This document shows, one piece after another, positions 25,206-33,635 of a stretch of 64,000 nucleotides of DNA. Made by a program: the position numbers and the translations under genes. Below the pieces are notes generated by a model. It was not told the origin of the DNA. It saw nothing but the letters and a program-made list of their open reading frames with translations, and ran no database searches. Position 1 is the first letter of the stretch, and each line of letters opens with the position of its first letter. The stretch lies in contig NC_021658.1 in NCBI RefSeq assembly GCF_000418325.1, positions 5,753,501-5,817,500 on the forward strand, written 5' to 3'. This DNA comes from Sorangium cellulosum So0157-2. Its GTDB lineage: Bacteria; Myxococcota_A; Polyangia; Polyangiales; Polyangiaceae.

Positions 25206-26189
25206 ATGCCTCGACTCCACCTCGTCACCACCGGCGGCACCATCGCCAGCCGCGTCGATCCGCAGACGGGCGCCGCCGTGCCCGCCGTCCGCGCGGAGGA
25301 GCTCGTCGCCGGCGTGCCGGCGCTCGGGCGCGTCGCCGAGATCGCGGTCACCGAGCTCTGCCTCGAGAGCAGCTGGAACCTCGGCCCGGACAGGATCGCG
25401 GAGGTCGCGCGCGCCGCGCGCGCTCTGCAGGCCGATCCCGAGGTGGCCGGCGTCGTCGTCACCCACGGCACGGACACGCTGGAGGAGACCGCGTTCGGGC
25501 TGGATCTGCTGCTCGACGGCGACACCCCGGTGGTGCTCACCGGCGCGATGCGCGACGCGAGCACGGCGGGCGCCGACGGCCCGCGCAACCTGGTCTCGGC
25601 GGCGCGGGTCGCGGTCGCGCCGGCGGCGCGGGGGCTCGGGGTGCTCGTCGCGATGAACGACGAGATCCACGCCGCCCGGTGGGTGATGAAGACCCATACG
25701 ACCGCGTTCGGCACCTTCGCCTCGCCGGGCGCGGGGCCGCTCGGCGCGGTCGACGGCGAGGGCGTCCGCGTCTTCGCGCGCCCGGCGAGGACGCCGCAGC
25801 TCCCGCTCGCCTCGCCCGAGCCGCGGGTCTACCTCGTCAAGGTGGCGTCGGGGATGGACGACCTCCTCCTGCGCGCGCTCCTCGACGCCCGGGCGCGCGG
25901 GGTCGTGATCGAGGGCTCGGGCGCGGGGAACGTCTGCGGGAGCTGGGAAGGGGCGATCGCGGCGCTGGTCCAGGCCGGCATCCCGGTGGTGCTGAGCTCG
26001 CGCTGCCCCGGCGGCCGGGTCACGCCGACGTACGGCGCGCCCGGCGGCGGGCGGCGGCTAGAGGGCCTCGGGGTGATCGCCGCGGGCGCGCTCTCGGGGC
26101 CCAAGGCGCGCCTCGCGCTGATGTTCGCGCTGGGGGCGGGCCTCGACGCGGCGGGGCTACGCGCTTATTTCGATCGCTTTGCCGGGTGA
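25206..26189 (+). CDS. L-asparaginase family protein
   Basis: A 327-residue type I/II-fold asparaginase, hydrolysing L-asparagine to aspartate and ammonia. The two catalytic motifs are intact: TGGTIAS with the nucleophile Thr12, and THGTDTLEET around residues 86-95. TGAMRDAS and a typical C-terminal substrate-binding domain follow. There is no signal peptide, so it is likely cytoplasmic. AAGGAG (25194-25199) lies 6 bases before the ATG at 25206. Its last 33 bases overlap the 3' end of the convergent amidohydrolase gene. Confidence 0.9.
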   Translation: MPRLHLVTTGGTIASRVDPQTGAAVPAVRAEELVAGVPALGRVAEIAVTELCLESSWNLGPDRIAEVARAARALQADPEVAGVVVTHGTDTLEETAFGLDLLLDGDTPVVLTGAMRDASTAGADGPRNLVSAARVAVAPAARGLGVLVAMNDEIHAARWVMKTHTTAFGTFASPGAGPLGAVDGEGVRVFARPARTPQLPLASPEPRVYLVKVASGMDDLLLRALLDARARGVVIEGSGAGNVCGSWEGAIAALVQAGIPVVLSSRCPGGRVTPTYGAPGGGRRLEGLGVIAAGALSGPKARLALMFALGAGLDAAGLRAYFDRFAG

Positions 26190-27290
26190 GCCCTCGCTCC
26201 GCGCGCCCGGCTGCGGGCCGCGCCGCTCGTCGCCCTTCGCCTGCGCCCTCTGCTTGAGCTTCTCCTCGACCCGTGTGCCCTTGAAGAAGCTCGCGTTCGC
26301 CTCGGTGTAGAGCTTGTACGGGTTCTCGAAGACGTACGCCTTGAAGTCCTCGGCGCTGATGACGCCCTCTTCCACGAGGTTCCAGCTCTCGGCGAGCGCC
26401 TCGGTGAGATCGGGGACGTCCCAGTGGCCGACGTCCGAGGAGTAGATGGCGTTGATCTTCGCGCCGAGCGGGTTCGCCTTGTCGTTGAACGCGGCCGCGA
26501 TGGTGCGGTCGTCCGACTCGGACCCGAAGAAGAAGTTGTTCACCCAGCGATCGCGGATGTCCTCGATCTTCTCGATGCCCGCGGCCGCGAAGTCGTTGCG
26601 GTGCTCCGGCGCGGGCTGGCGCGCGTACTTCGCGATCTCCGGGTGCTGGTCCGGCGGGTACTTCTCCGCGATCGACTTGATGGGGCGGCGGACGCCGCCG
26701 GAGATGTTGATCGCCTTGAGGCCGAGCTTCTTGACGGCGAACTCCAGCTCTTCGATCCCCTCTTCGGGCGTGTTCAGCGGGATGCCGGCCACCGGGGTGA
26801 GGCGGTCGCTGTACTTGCGAAACAGATCCGCGTGGTAGTGGTTGATCGCGCGCGTCAGCGCCTGCCGCGCGCCCCGGTCCTTGACGGCGAGCGGCGCGAG
26901 GGTGTTGTTCGGGAACAGCACCGAGTAGTCGGAGCCCTGCTCCTCCAGCCGCTCGGCGAGCAGCGAGGGGAGGTGGTACGTGGCCACGTCCAGCGTGTTG
27001 CGCGTCACCCGCGCCCACCACGGGGACCGGACCGTGCGGTAGTGCTGCCGCTCCTCGGGCGTCTGGGTGTACCAGTCCTTGCCGCTGCTGTTCTCGGCGT
27101 TGCGGCGGCGGGAGCTCAGCGCCTTGCGCAGATCGTCCACGAGCTTGGCGCCGCCGTACGTCGCGACGAAATCCTCGAGCGCCGGCGAGTAATCGTTGGT
27201 GTGGATGTCCGTGTCGATGACGGGGTAATCGAGCTTTTCCTTGACCGCCTCGGAGGGCGAGGCCTTGAGACGAGCAATACGGTCGGTCAT
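26157..27290 (-). CDS. Amidohydrolase family protein
   Basis: A 377-residue metal-dependent hydrolase of the amidohydrolase-2 type. The N-terminal metal motif is DTDIHTND (residues 26-33), so the usual second His of DxHxH is Asn. LGLKAINISGGVRRPI (mid-protein) and IYSSDVGHWDVPDL near the C-terminus correspond to strand motifs that supply further ligands (the SD..H..D pattern is kept). This class includes decarboxylases and hydrolases of aromatic or cyclic substrates. The substrate is unknown. The ATG at 27290 has GGGAG 6 bases upstream. The 3' end overlaps the asparaginase gene by 33 bases tail to tail. Confidence 0.82.
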   Translation of the reverse strand: MTDRIARLKASPSEAVKEKLDYPVIDTDIHTNDYSPALEDFVATYGGAKLVDDLRKALSSRRRNAENSSGKDWYTQTPEERQHYRTVRSPWWARVTRNTLDVATYHLPSLLAERLEEQGSDYSVLFPNNTLAPLAVKDRGARQALTRAINHYHADLFRKYSDRLTPVAGIPLNTPEEGIEELEFAVKKLGLKAINISGGVRRPIKSIAEKYPPDQHPEIAKYARQPAPEHRNDFAAAGIEKIEDIRDRWVNNFFFGSESDDRTIAAAFNDKANPLGAKINAIYSSDVGHWDVPDLTEALAESWNLVEEGVISAEDFKAYVFENPYKLYTEANASFFKGTRVEEKLKQRAQAKGDERRGPQPGARSEGSPGKAIEISA

Positions 27291-27564
27291 GAAGACTCCC
27301 GAGAAGGAAAGGGGCGCGCCGAGGTCGCCGGTAAAGGGTCGATGGCCGTGCTGGCGCGCCGCTCGCTGCAACGCGCGTGCCCCGAGGCCGGCGCAGCGCA
27401 TCGCCCTCGTCCGACCGAGAATTTCGGCGCCCCTCCGGCGCGCTCGCCCCGCGCTGCTCGGATACGAGCAGCGGTTCAGCGCGTCTGCTTCCTCAGCAGC
27501 AGCCCTTCGCCAGCAGCGGTCACCCGCGCCCGGGCTCCGGCGGCGAGCCCGTCCGTCCCGCGCG

Positions 27565-28020
27565 CTACGCTCGGCCGAACAGCGCGAGGCACTCCGCGTC
27601 GCGGACGCCGCCCAGGAGGTCGACGGGAGCGCCGGAATGCTCGTTCATCCACCGGGCCGGGACGGCGAGCTCGCGCTGCGCGCCGCCGGTCGCCGCCGTG
27701 ACCTCGGCCATCGTGCAGCCGAAGACGACGCGGCCGATCCGGGCGAGCCATGCCGCGGTGAAGCACATCGGGCACGGCTCCACGGTCGTGTAGAGGGTGT
27801 ATCCTCGCAAGTCGGCGCCGACGGCCGCGCAGGCGCGGCGAACGGCGCCCACCTCGGCGTGGTACGTGAAGTCGCGCTGGCCGTTCACCTCGTCGGTCGC
27901 CTCGGCCACGATGGTGCCGTCCGGGGCGACCACCAGCGCGCCGAACGGCGGCTCGCCGGCGCGCTGCGCGCCGCGCGCGAGCTCCAGCGCCCGCCCCATG
28001 AGCCCCTCGTCGCGGGTCAT
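27565..28020 (-). CDS. Nucleoside/base deaminase of the CDA fold
   Basis: A 151-residue zinc-dependent deaminase. Zinc ligands and the catalytic Glu are present: His54-Ala-Glu56 in HAEVGAVRRAC and PCPMC (residues 82-86). The family covers guanine, cytosine and related base deaminases and tRNA-adenosine deaminase. The ending RDAECLALFGRA and the small size suggest a free-base or nucleoside enzyme over tRNA TadA. Its ATG overlaps the stop of the solute-binding protein gene in ATGA (28017-28020), making it the last of four coupled genes. A deaminase welded to an importer suggests it acts on the imported compound. Confidence 0.85.
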   Translation of the reverse strand: MTRDEGLMGRALELARGAQRAGEPPFGALVVAPDGTIVAEATDEVNGQRDFTYHAEVGAVRRACAAVGADLRGYTLYTTVEPCPMCFTAAWLARIGRVVFGCTMAEVTAATGGAQRELAVPARWMNEHSGAPVDLLGGVRDAECLALFGRA

Positions 28021-29066
28021 CGGACGAACCTCGGGTCGAGCAGCGCCTCGGGCGCCGGCGCCTTCTTGACGAGCTTCGACTGGACGGTGAAGTCGACAAC
28101 CGACGTCACCGAGGCATAGGCGGGGCCGGCCTTGTCCGCCGCGCCGAAGAGCTGCTTGTTGTCGGCCAGGTCGTAGATCTTGTCGCCGCTCAGCATGCCC
28201 TTCACGTCCTCGGGCGACGCGCCCAAGTACTTGCCGATGATGGGGTGGGCCTTGTCCGGCTCGCCGCGCAGCGTCTTGACCCCCTGATCGATGGCGCCGA
28301 GCAGGCGCGTGTAGGCGTCGCCCCCGGCGGCGAGCTTCGACCGCTGCACGGCCACCGAGTTCGTGATCGTGTCGGGCATGCTGGCGCTCGAGAAGATCAC
28401 GTGGCCTCCGTTCTTGGTGGCCTTGGTGATCCACGGCTCCCAGGTGACCGCGGCGTCGACCTTCCCGGCGACGAACGCGGCGCCCGCGTCGTCGGCGCTC
28501 ATGCTCGTGATCTTCACGTCGCCGGGGCTGACACCGCTCTTCTCGAGGCCGAAGAGGAACAGCATGTGGTTGACCTCGCCGAGCGTGAGGGCGACCGTCT
28601 TGCCCTTGAGATCGGCCATGGTCGCGATGCTCTCCTTCGCCACCACGGCGTCCGCGCCGTTCGAGCTGTCGACCAGGGCGATGGCCACGACGTCCGACTC
28701 GCTGTTGCCGTGCAAGACCGCCAGGTTCTGCAGGGTGGTGAGGCCGACGTCGAGCTGCCCCGCGGCAAGCGCCGCGAGCGTGTCCCCGGGGTTCGAGAAC
28801 GGCTTGAGCTCCACGGTCAGCCCGGCCTTCTTGAACAGCTCGAGCTCGTTCGCGAGGAAGACGCCCGAGTAGCCGATCCACAGGTCGTGACCGACGGTGA
28901 GCTTCACGGGCGCCGCGGCCGGCGGCGCGGCGGCCCCGGCGTGCGCGCTGGGCCCCGTGGCGGCGCCCGGCGCGCTCGGCGCCGCGTCCTTGTTCGAGCA
29001 GCCCACGGACAGGACGAGGCAGGCGAGCGCTGCCCCGAGCTCTTGCAAGACGGTCCTTCGTTTCAT
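28017..29066 (-). CDS. NMT1/TauA-type ABC solute-binding lipoprotein
   Basis: A 349-residue lipoprotein (lipobox SVGC near residue 23) followed by an Ala/Pro-rich linker and a two-lobe binding domain of the NMT1/THI5/TauA class. LTVGHDLWIGYSGVFLANE, GLTVELKPFSN, AALAAGQLDVGLTTLQ and VDAAVTWEPWI are typical of this class. Relatives bind pyrimidine precursors of thiamine, sulfonates, nitrate or nitriles. AGGGGGA precedes the ATG at 29066, which overlaps the ATPase gene's stop. The coupled deaminase downstream points to a nitrogen-containing heterocycle as ligand; this is inference only. Confidence 0.87.
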   Translation of the reverse strand: MKRRTVLQELGAALACLVLSVGCSNKDAAPSAPGAATGPSAHAGAAAPPAAAPVKLTVGHDLWIGYSGVFLANELELFKKAGLTVELKPFSNPGDTLAALAAGQLDVGLTTLQNLAVLHGNSESDVVAIALVDSSNGADAVVAKESIATMADLKGKTVALTLGEVNHMLFLFGLEKSGVSPGDVKITSMSADDAGAAFVAGKVDAAVTWEPWITKATKNGGHVIFSSASMPDTITNSVAVQRSKLAAGGDAYTRLLGAIDQGVKTLRGEPDKAHPIIGKYLGASPEDVKGMLSGDKIYDLADNKQLFGAADKAGPAYASVTSVVDFTVQSKLVKKAPAPEALLDPRFVR

Positions 29067-29917
29067 GGTCCCCCTTCTCCCGCGTTCGATTGCGTGTTGG
29101 TGAGCCCGAAGAGCAGGCGATCGCGCTGCGTCTCGAACCGATCGCGCCCGCGCAAGAGCGCCAGGATCTCGCGCTTCTGGTGCAGGAACGCCTCGTCGAG
29201 CTTGAGCGCCGACGAGCGCGCCGCGCGCGCGAAGGTCACGTCGAGGGTGGCGAGGACGCGCCCCGGCCGCTCCGAGAAGACGGCGACGCGATCGGACAGG
29301 AGCAGGGCCTCGTCCACGTCGTGCGTGACGAACAGCGTGGTGATGCGGTGGTGCTGGATGAGGTGGAGCACGAGCTCCTGCATCTGCTCGCGCGTCTGGG
29401 CGTCGAGCGCGCCGAACGGCTCGTCCATCAGCAGCACCTCGGGCTTGCCGACGAGCGCCCGCGCGAGGGCGGCGCGCTGCTGCATGCCGCCGCTCAGCTC
29501 CGCGGGGTAGCTGTCGCGGAAGTCCCAGAGCCCGACGAGGCGCAGCAGGCTCTCGACCCGCGCCGCCCCCCGGTCGCGGTCGCCCCCGGCCGCGCGGCCG
29601 CGGTGGTGCGCGAGCGTCAGCGGGAAGCGGACGTTCTCGCGGACGCTGAGCCAGGGGAACAGCGTCTGCTGCTGGAACATGAGGCCGATCTCGGCGCCGG
29701 GGCCGAGGACGCGCTCGCCGTCGAGCGCGACGGCGCCGGAGCTCGCCGGCTCGAGGCCGGCGACGATGTGCAAGAGCGTCGATTTGCCGCACCCGGAGGG
29801 GCCCACCAGGCTGATGAACTCGCCCTCGCGGACGGCCATGTCGAGCGGCGCGAGGGCGTCCGTCTCGCCGCGGCGGCCGGAGTACGTCTTGCTGACGCCG
29901 CGCAGCGACAGCTTCAT
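29063..29917 (-). CDS. ABC transporter ATP-binding protein (SsuB/TauB type)
   Basis: A 284-residue ATPase that powers the importer. Walker A GPSGCGKST (about residues 39-47), Q-loop FQQQTLFPWLSV, signature LSGGMQQRAALARAL, Walker B LLMDEPFGALD and the H-loop VTHDVDEALLLSDR are all intact. The C-terminal ~60 residues after the H-loop match the extension of nitrate/sulfonate/taurine-type ATPases. The start at 29917 overlaps the permease stop in ATGA (29914-29917) and its own stop overlaps the binding-protein start, so the operon is tightly coupled. Confidence 0.93.
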   Translation of the reverse strand: MKLSLRGVSKTYSGRRGETDALAPLDMAVREGEFISLVGPSGCGKSTLLHIVAGLEPASSGAVALDGERVLGPGAEIGLMFQQQTLFPWLSVRENVRFPLTLAHHRGRAAGGDRDRGAARVESLLRLVGLWDFRDSYPAELSGGMQQRAALARALVGKPEVLLMDEPFGALDAQTREQMQELVLHLIQHHRITTLFVTHDVDEALLLSDRVAVFSERPGRVLATLDVTFARAARSSALKLDEAFLHQKREILALLRGRDRFETQRDRLLFGLTNTQSNAGEGGP

Positions 29918-30786
29918 GCCCCGGCGCCTCTCGTCCAGCGGAAGAGGCGGCGAGAGGCCGCGCGGAACACCCAGTCGAGCCCGAGGCCGAGGAGCCCCAG
30001 CACGAGGAGGTAAGCGTAGATGCTCGGCGTCTGGATGAAGCGATAGAAGCGCAGGACGCGAAAGCCGAGGCCCTCGGTGGCCGCCACGAGCTCCGCGACG
30101 ACGACGTAGCTCCAGGCCCAGCCGTTGCACATGCGCAGCGCGCCCCAGATGCCGGGGAGGGCGGCCGGGGCGAGGACGCGCAAGACGATCTCGCGCCGGT
30201 TCGCGCCGAGGCTCTGGCTGACGTGGAGCAGGTGCGCCGGGACCCGCCGCACCTCGTCCGCGGTCATGAGCAGCAGCTGAAAGAAGGTCCCCAGGAACAC
30301 GAGGAGGACCTTCGCGCCCTCGCCGATGCCCGCCGCGATCATGACGAGCGGGATGAGCGCCGGGACCGGGACGTAGCGGAGAAACTCGGCCGGCGGCTCG
30401 AGCAGCGCGGCGATCGACCGGAACGCGCCGGCGAGCACGCCGAGGGGGACGGCGAGGAGCGCGGCGGCGGCGAACCCGGCCGTGACGCGCAGGAAGCTGT
30501 GCTGAACGTCGACCCAGAACTCCCTGGCGGCGAGCGCGTCGGCCGTGGCGCGCCCGATGCTCGCGAGGGTGGGGACGACGACGGCGCTCGCCCCCTCGCG
30601 ATCCGGGAGCCAGGCGTAGAGCGCGATCATCGCGAGGAAGCTCGCCGCCGCGAGCGCGAGGCGCGCCCGGCCCGGGAGCGCGCGCCCGAGCGCGAGCCAG
30701 CGGGGGGGCGCCTGTCCGCACTGGCGCGACGGCGCGCGCAGCTTCGGGTCGACAAGCATCCTCGTGAAGGCCTCCGTGCCTCCCAT
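29914..30786 (-). CDS. ABC transporter permease (SsuC/TauC type)
   Basis: A membrane subunit of about 290 residues with roughly six helices (BPD_transp_1 fold). The cytoplasmic EAA-like loop that contacts the ATPase reads SLGANRREIVLRVLAPAALP. The first helix is preceded by a Pro/Arg-rich stretch. The start is uncertain: ATG 30786 is used here, ATG 30759 (with GGAGG 12 bases upstream) is a good alternative, and the frame stays open to 30927. It is the first gene of the permease-ATPase-binding protein-deaminase operon. Only one permease gene is present, so the channel is probably a homodimer. Confidence 0.87.
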   Translation of the reverse strand: MGGTEAFTRMLVDPKLRAPSRQCGQAPPRWLALGRALPGRARLALAAASFLAMIALYAWLPDREGASAVVVPTLASIGRATADALAAREFWVDVQHSFLRVTAGFAAAALLAVPLGVLAGAFRSIAALLEPPAEFLRYVPVPALIPLVMIAAGIGEGAKVLLVFLGTFFQLLLMTADEVRRVPAHLLHVSQSLGANRREIVLRVLAPAALPGIWGALRMCNGWAWSYVVVAELVAATEGLGFRVLRFYRFIQTPSIYAYLLVLGLLGLGLDWVFRAASRRLFRWTRGAGA

Positions 30787-31105
30787 CGTGACGTTCTTTC
30801 GAGGCAGAGCGAGCCCAGACAAGCGGCGATTCGGCCCCGAAGACGAGCTCTGGTCCGCGCCTGTCCTCCAGGCGATCAACCGACCTTCCAAACGACCTTC
30901 GTGAGGACGATCCTGAAGCGATGTCACCAGCCCGGCGGCAGACCGTCAAGTGAGATCTGGCGCTCGGGGCGCGCCCCCCGGGTCGCGCACGCTGGGTGGA
31001 GGTGCGAGGGGAGGCGTTGAGGAGAGGCGTTGAGCGCCACGGCAGGCGCAGGCCGCCGGCCGAGGGCGGCCGTGAGCGGGTGAGGGGCGCCGCGCGCCTC
31101 GCCGC
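30787..31105. other. Promoter region of the ABC/deaminase operon
   Basis: About 320 bases upstream of the permease start. I searched by eye for TPP, purine or preQ1 riboswitch cores, because of the cargo suggested by the deaminase, and saw none. The part near 31000-31080 is extremely GC-rich with short direct repeats (GAGGCGTTGA at about 31011 and 31026). Confidence 0.35.
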
Positions 31106-32104
31106 CTACGGGAGCATCATCGGATCGACGCGGGCGAGCGCCTTGCGACGGGCCATCGCGTAGCGCACGCCGGCCCGGAGATCCCGCAGGAGGACGAGCT
31201 CGTCGAGCGACTCGCCGGTGTTCACGAGCGAGCCGGCGGTGCGCGCGGACATGCCCACGAGGACGCACTGCGCGCCGAGCAGAACCACGGCCTGCACCGC
31301 GCGCAGGATGTGATTCGCGACGTCGCCGTCGATGAGCGGGACGCCGGTGAGATCGAGGATCACGAACTCGGCGTCATGGCGCTCCACGCCTTGCAGCATC
31401 GCCGTCATGAGCTTCCGGCACCGCGACCGGTCGAGGTGGCCGACGAGCGGCAGGACGAGGACTCCCTCGTCGATCGGCAGGACCGGCGTCGAGAGGGCGG
31501 CTATCGTCTCGAGGAGCCGCGACTGGCTGGCGAGGAGGTCGGACTCGATCTGCCGCAGCGCCTCTTCCGTCCTCTTTCGCGCGGTCATGTCGACCACGAC
31601 CCCCACCATCCCGATCACGCGGCCGCTGTCGTCGCGGAAGGGGACGTTGTTCTCCAGCGTCCAGCCGTCGCTCCCGTCCTCGAGCTTCCACCGGAGCTCC
31701 ACGTTCAGCCGCGGCACCCCGTCCGACATGATGATCTCGTCGTTCTCGCGGTAGCTCTGCGCGACCTCCGGGACGAAGATCTCCTCGTCGCGCTTCCCGA
31801 TGATCTTGTCGGCCGAGAGGCGATAGTGATCGGCGTAGGCCTTGTTGACGGCGAGGTAGCGGTGGTCGCGATCCTTGAAGAACACCATCGCCGGGATCGC
31901 GTCGAGGAGCGCGGTGTGGCCGGAGCCGTCCACCGAAAAGAACTTGGCCAGGAGCCCGTGCTGCTCCTCGGCAGGTGTGCTCTCGCGCGGACGCCGCGCC
32001 TCGGCCAGCTCCTCCTCCAGCTCTGCGACGCGCCTCCGCAGCGCGGCTACCTGCTCGTCCAGCGGCGTGTCGTTCGGCCCGTCGTTGTCTGGCTCGGACT
32101 GCAT
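31106..32104 (-). CDS. PAS-STAS regulatory protein (RsbR-like)
   Basis: A 332-residue soluble protein. Residues ~15-45 form a short coiled coil (VAALRRRVAELEEELAEARR). A PAS domain spans about 60-175, with AIPAMVFFKDRDHRYLAVNKAY and a PAC-like end IGMVGVVVDMTARKR. The C-terminal ~120 residues are a STAS domain like that of the RsbR stressosome co-antagonists (VLPIDEGVLVLPLVG, FVILDLTGVPLIDGDVANHI). Of the two phosphorylatable Thr of RsbR, the one in the DLTG motif appears kept, while the second position is Val in LVGMSA. It probably relays a PAS-sensed signal to a partner-switching system. No RsbS/RsbT-like gene is adjacent. Confidence 0.78.
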   Translation of the reverse strand: MQSEPDNDGPNDTPLDEQVAALRRRVAELEEELAEARRPRESTPAEEQHGLLAKFFSVDGSGHTALLDAIPAMVFFKDRDHRYLAVNKAYADHYRLSADKIIGKRDEEIFVPEVAQSYRENDEIIMSDGVPRLNVELRWKLEDGSDGWTLENNVPFRDDSGRVIGMVGVVVDMTARKRTEEALRQIESDLLASQSRLLETIAALSTPVLPIDEGVLVLPLVGHLDRSRCRKLMTAMLQGVERHDAEFVILDLTGVPLIDGDVANHILRAVQAVVLLGAQCVLVGMSARTAGSLVNTGESLDELVLLRDLRAGVRYAMARRKALARVDPMMLP

Positions 32105-32600
32105 TCAGTGTACCACGTGCTGGCCGCCACATTTAGCGCATGATTGTCTGGAGCGCAACACTGGTCAAACGAGGTCCCAGCGTCGCTCTCGTCACGTTTG
32201 GCTACGTTTGGCTTACGTTTGGCGTCGTCGCGTTGTGACGTGGTCCTGGCGGGCAGGCGGGCTCTATCGATCTCGACCAAGACGTTCGCCGCCCGCGTGG
32301 AGATCCGGCCCTCGCGCCGCGCGATGTTCAAGCTGTACTCCGAGCGCGCCGATCGGACGTGAGCCGAGGATGATTGGCATGCTCATCTCACGGAGCTCGA
32401 GACCGCTGCTCAGACATGGAGATGAGGCGCCGAGGCGCCGAGGAGAGGACTCTTCATCTCGCGGGGCCGGGCGGCCCGGCGCCGCCGTGAGCGTTTCGGG
32501 CGCGTCAATGAGCGCCGCGGGCGCGCGCCGCGCGGCGACCGGGAGCACGGTAGGCGCACACCCGGCGCGTCGCCGGCCGTGTTCAACCGAGAGAGCCCCC
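32105..32600. other. Divergent promoter region
   Basis: About 495 bases between the PAS-STAS gene and the lipoprotein gene at 32601. The PAS-STAS-proximal part (32105-32240) is AT-richer and contains three ACGTTTGGC repeats. The rest is GC-rich with no recognisable gene. Confidence 0.45.
32194..32223 (+). promoter_or_regulatory. Three phased ACGTTTGGC direct repeats
   Basis: ACGTTTGGC begins at 32194, 32204 and 32215, so spacing is 10 and 11 bp, one helical turn each. All copies would face the same side of the DNA. Such an array about 90 bases upstream of the PAS-STAS start suggests a multi-site regulator, but a slipped micro-repeat is possible. Confidence 0.4.
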
Positions 32601-33521
32601 ATGAAATCCCACCCGAAGCGCCTCGCTGCAGCCCTCGTCTCCCTGTCCGCCGTCGTCCTCCAGGCGTGCGCCGAAGACGCAGGCCCGGCCGCCCCGGAAA
32701 TCCGCCGCGTCGGCGGCTTCACCACGCCCGAGTCCGTGCTTCACGACGAGGAGCGCGACGTGTACCTGGTCTCGAACATCGTCGGCTCGCCCGTCGACAA
32801 GGACGATCGAGGCTTCATCTCGCGCGTCTCTCCGGACGGCGAGGTCCTCGACCTCACGTGGATCGACGGCGCCTCGGAGGGCGTCACCCTGAGCGCCCCC
32901 AAGGGCATGGCGATCGCGGGCGGAAAGCTCTACGTGGCCGACATCGACGCGGTCCGCGTCTTCGACGCGGGCGACGGCGCGCCGATCCAGGACATCGAGG
33001 TGCCCGGCGCCGGCCTGCTCAACGACATCGCGGTCATGCCCGACGGCGCGATCGTGGTGTCGGACACGGGCGTGACCCTCGAGGGCGGCGCCATCACCGG
33101 CGTCGGCACGGACGCGCTCGTCGTGATCGCGCCGAGCGGGCAGGTGTCGCGCATCGTCGAAGGCCCCGCGCTGCCGCACCCGAACGGCGTCGCGTGCGCG
33201 GACGGCGAGATCTGGGTCGCCTACCTCGGCGCGGCGCGGGTGGACGTGTACGACGCCTCGGGCGAGAGGCGGCGCGAGCTCGCGCTGCCGGCGGGCTCGC
33301 TGGACGGCCTCGTGCGCCTCGACGACGGCCGGGTCCTCGTGTCGAGCTGGGACGCGGGCGCCATCTTCGCGATCGACCCGGCCGGGGGCGCGGCGCCGCG
33401 CGTCTCCACCCTCGCCGACGGCCTCCCGAGCCCGGCCGACCTCGGCTGGGACCGATCGAGGAATCGCCTCCTGGTCCCGCTCTTCAACGATGATGAGGTC
33501 GTCCTGCTCGACGTCCGATGA
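32601..33521 (+). CDS. NHL/SMP-30-like beta-propeller lipoprotein
   Basis: A 306-residue lipoprotein (lipobox LQAC, lipidated Cys near residue 23) with an SMP-30/NHL-like propeller. Recurrent blades include TPESVLHDEERDVYLVSNI, KGMAIAGGKLYVADID, LNDIAVMPDGAIVVSDTG, PNGVACADGEIWVAYLG and LDGLVRLDDGRVLVSSW. It is probably periplasmic or on the outer membrane and may bind or hydrolyse a small ligand, but catalytic residues could not be assigned with confidence. GAGAG precedes the ATG at 32601. The family resembles the cytosolic SMP-30 protein at 23354, yet the two are only distantly alike. Confidence 0.78.
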   Translation: MKSHPKRLAAALVSLSAVVLQACAEDAGPAAPEIRRVGGFTTPESVLHDEERDVYLVSNIVGSPVDKDDRGFISRVSPDGEVLDLTWIDGASEGVTLSAPKGMAIAGGKLYVADIDAVRVFDAGDGAPIQDIEVPGAGLLNDIAVMPDGAIVVSDTGVTLEGGAITGVGTDALVVIAPSGQVSRIVEGPALPHPNGVACADGEIWVAYLGAARVDVYDASGERRRELALPAGSLDGLVRLDDGRVLVSSWDAGAIFAIDPAGGAAPRVSTLADGLPSPADLGWDRSRNRLLVPLFNDDEVVLLDVR

Positions 33522-33635
33522 TCCGGCGGAAGAGCGATTTGGCCCGCGTACCTTCGCGGTTACGCTCTGCCGCCCCGGCCGGTCCGGCGGGCGTCCCGGG
33601 GTGAGCGAGCCACGGTCCAGGCATCAGGAGCGACG

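Noticed and set aside
30787..31105. TPP or purine riboswitch upstream of the ABC/deaminase operon
   Set aside because: No conserved riboswitch core sequences could be found on the operon's strand.
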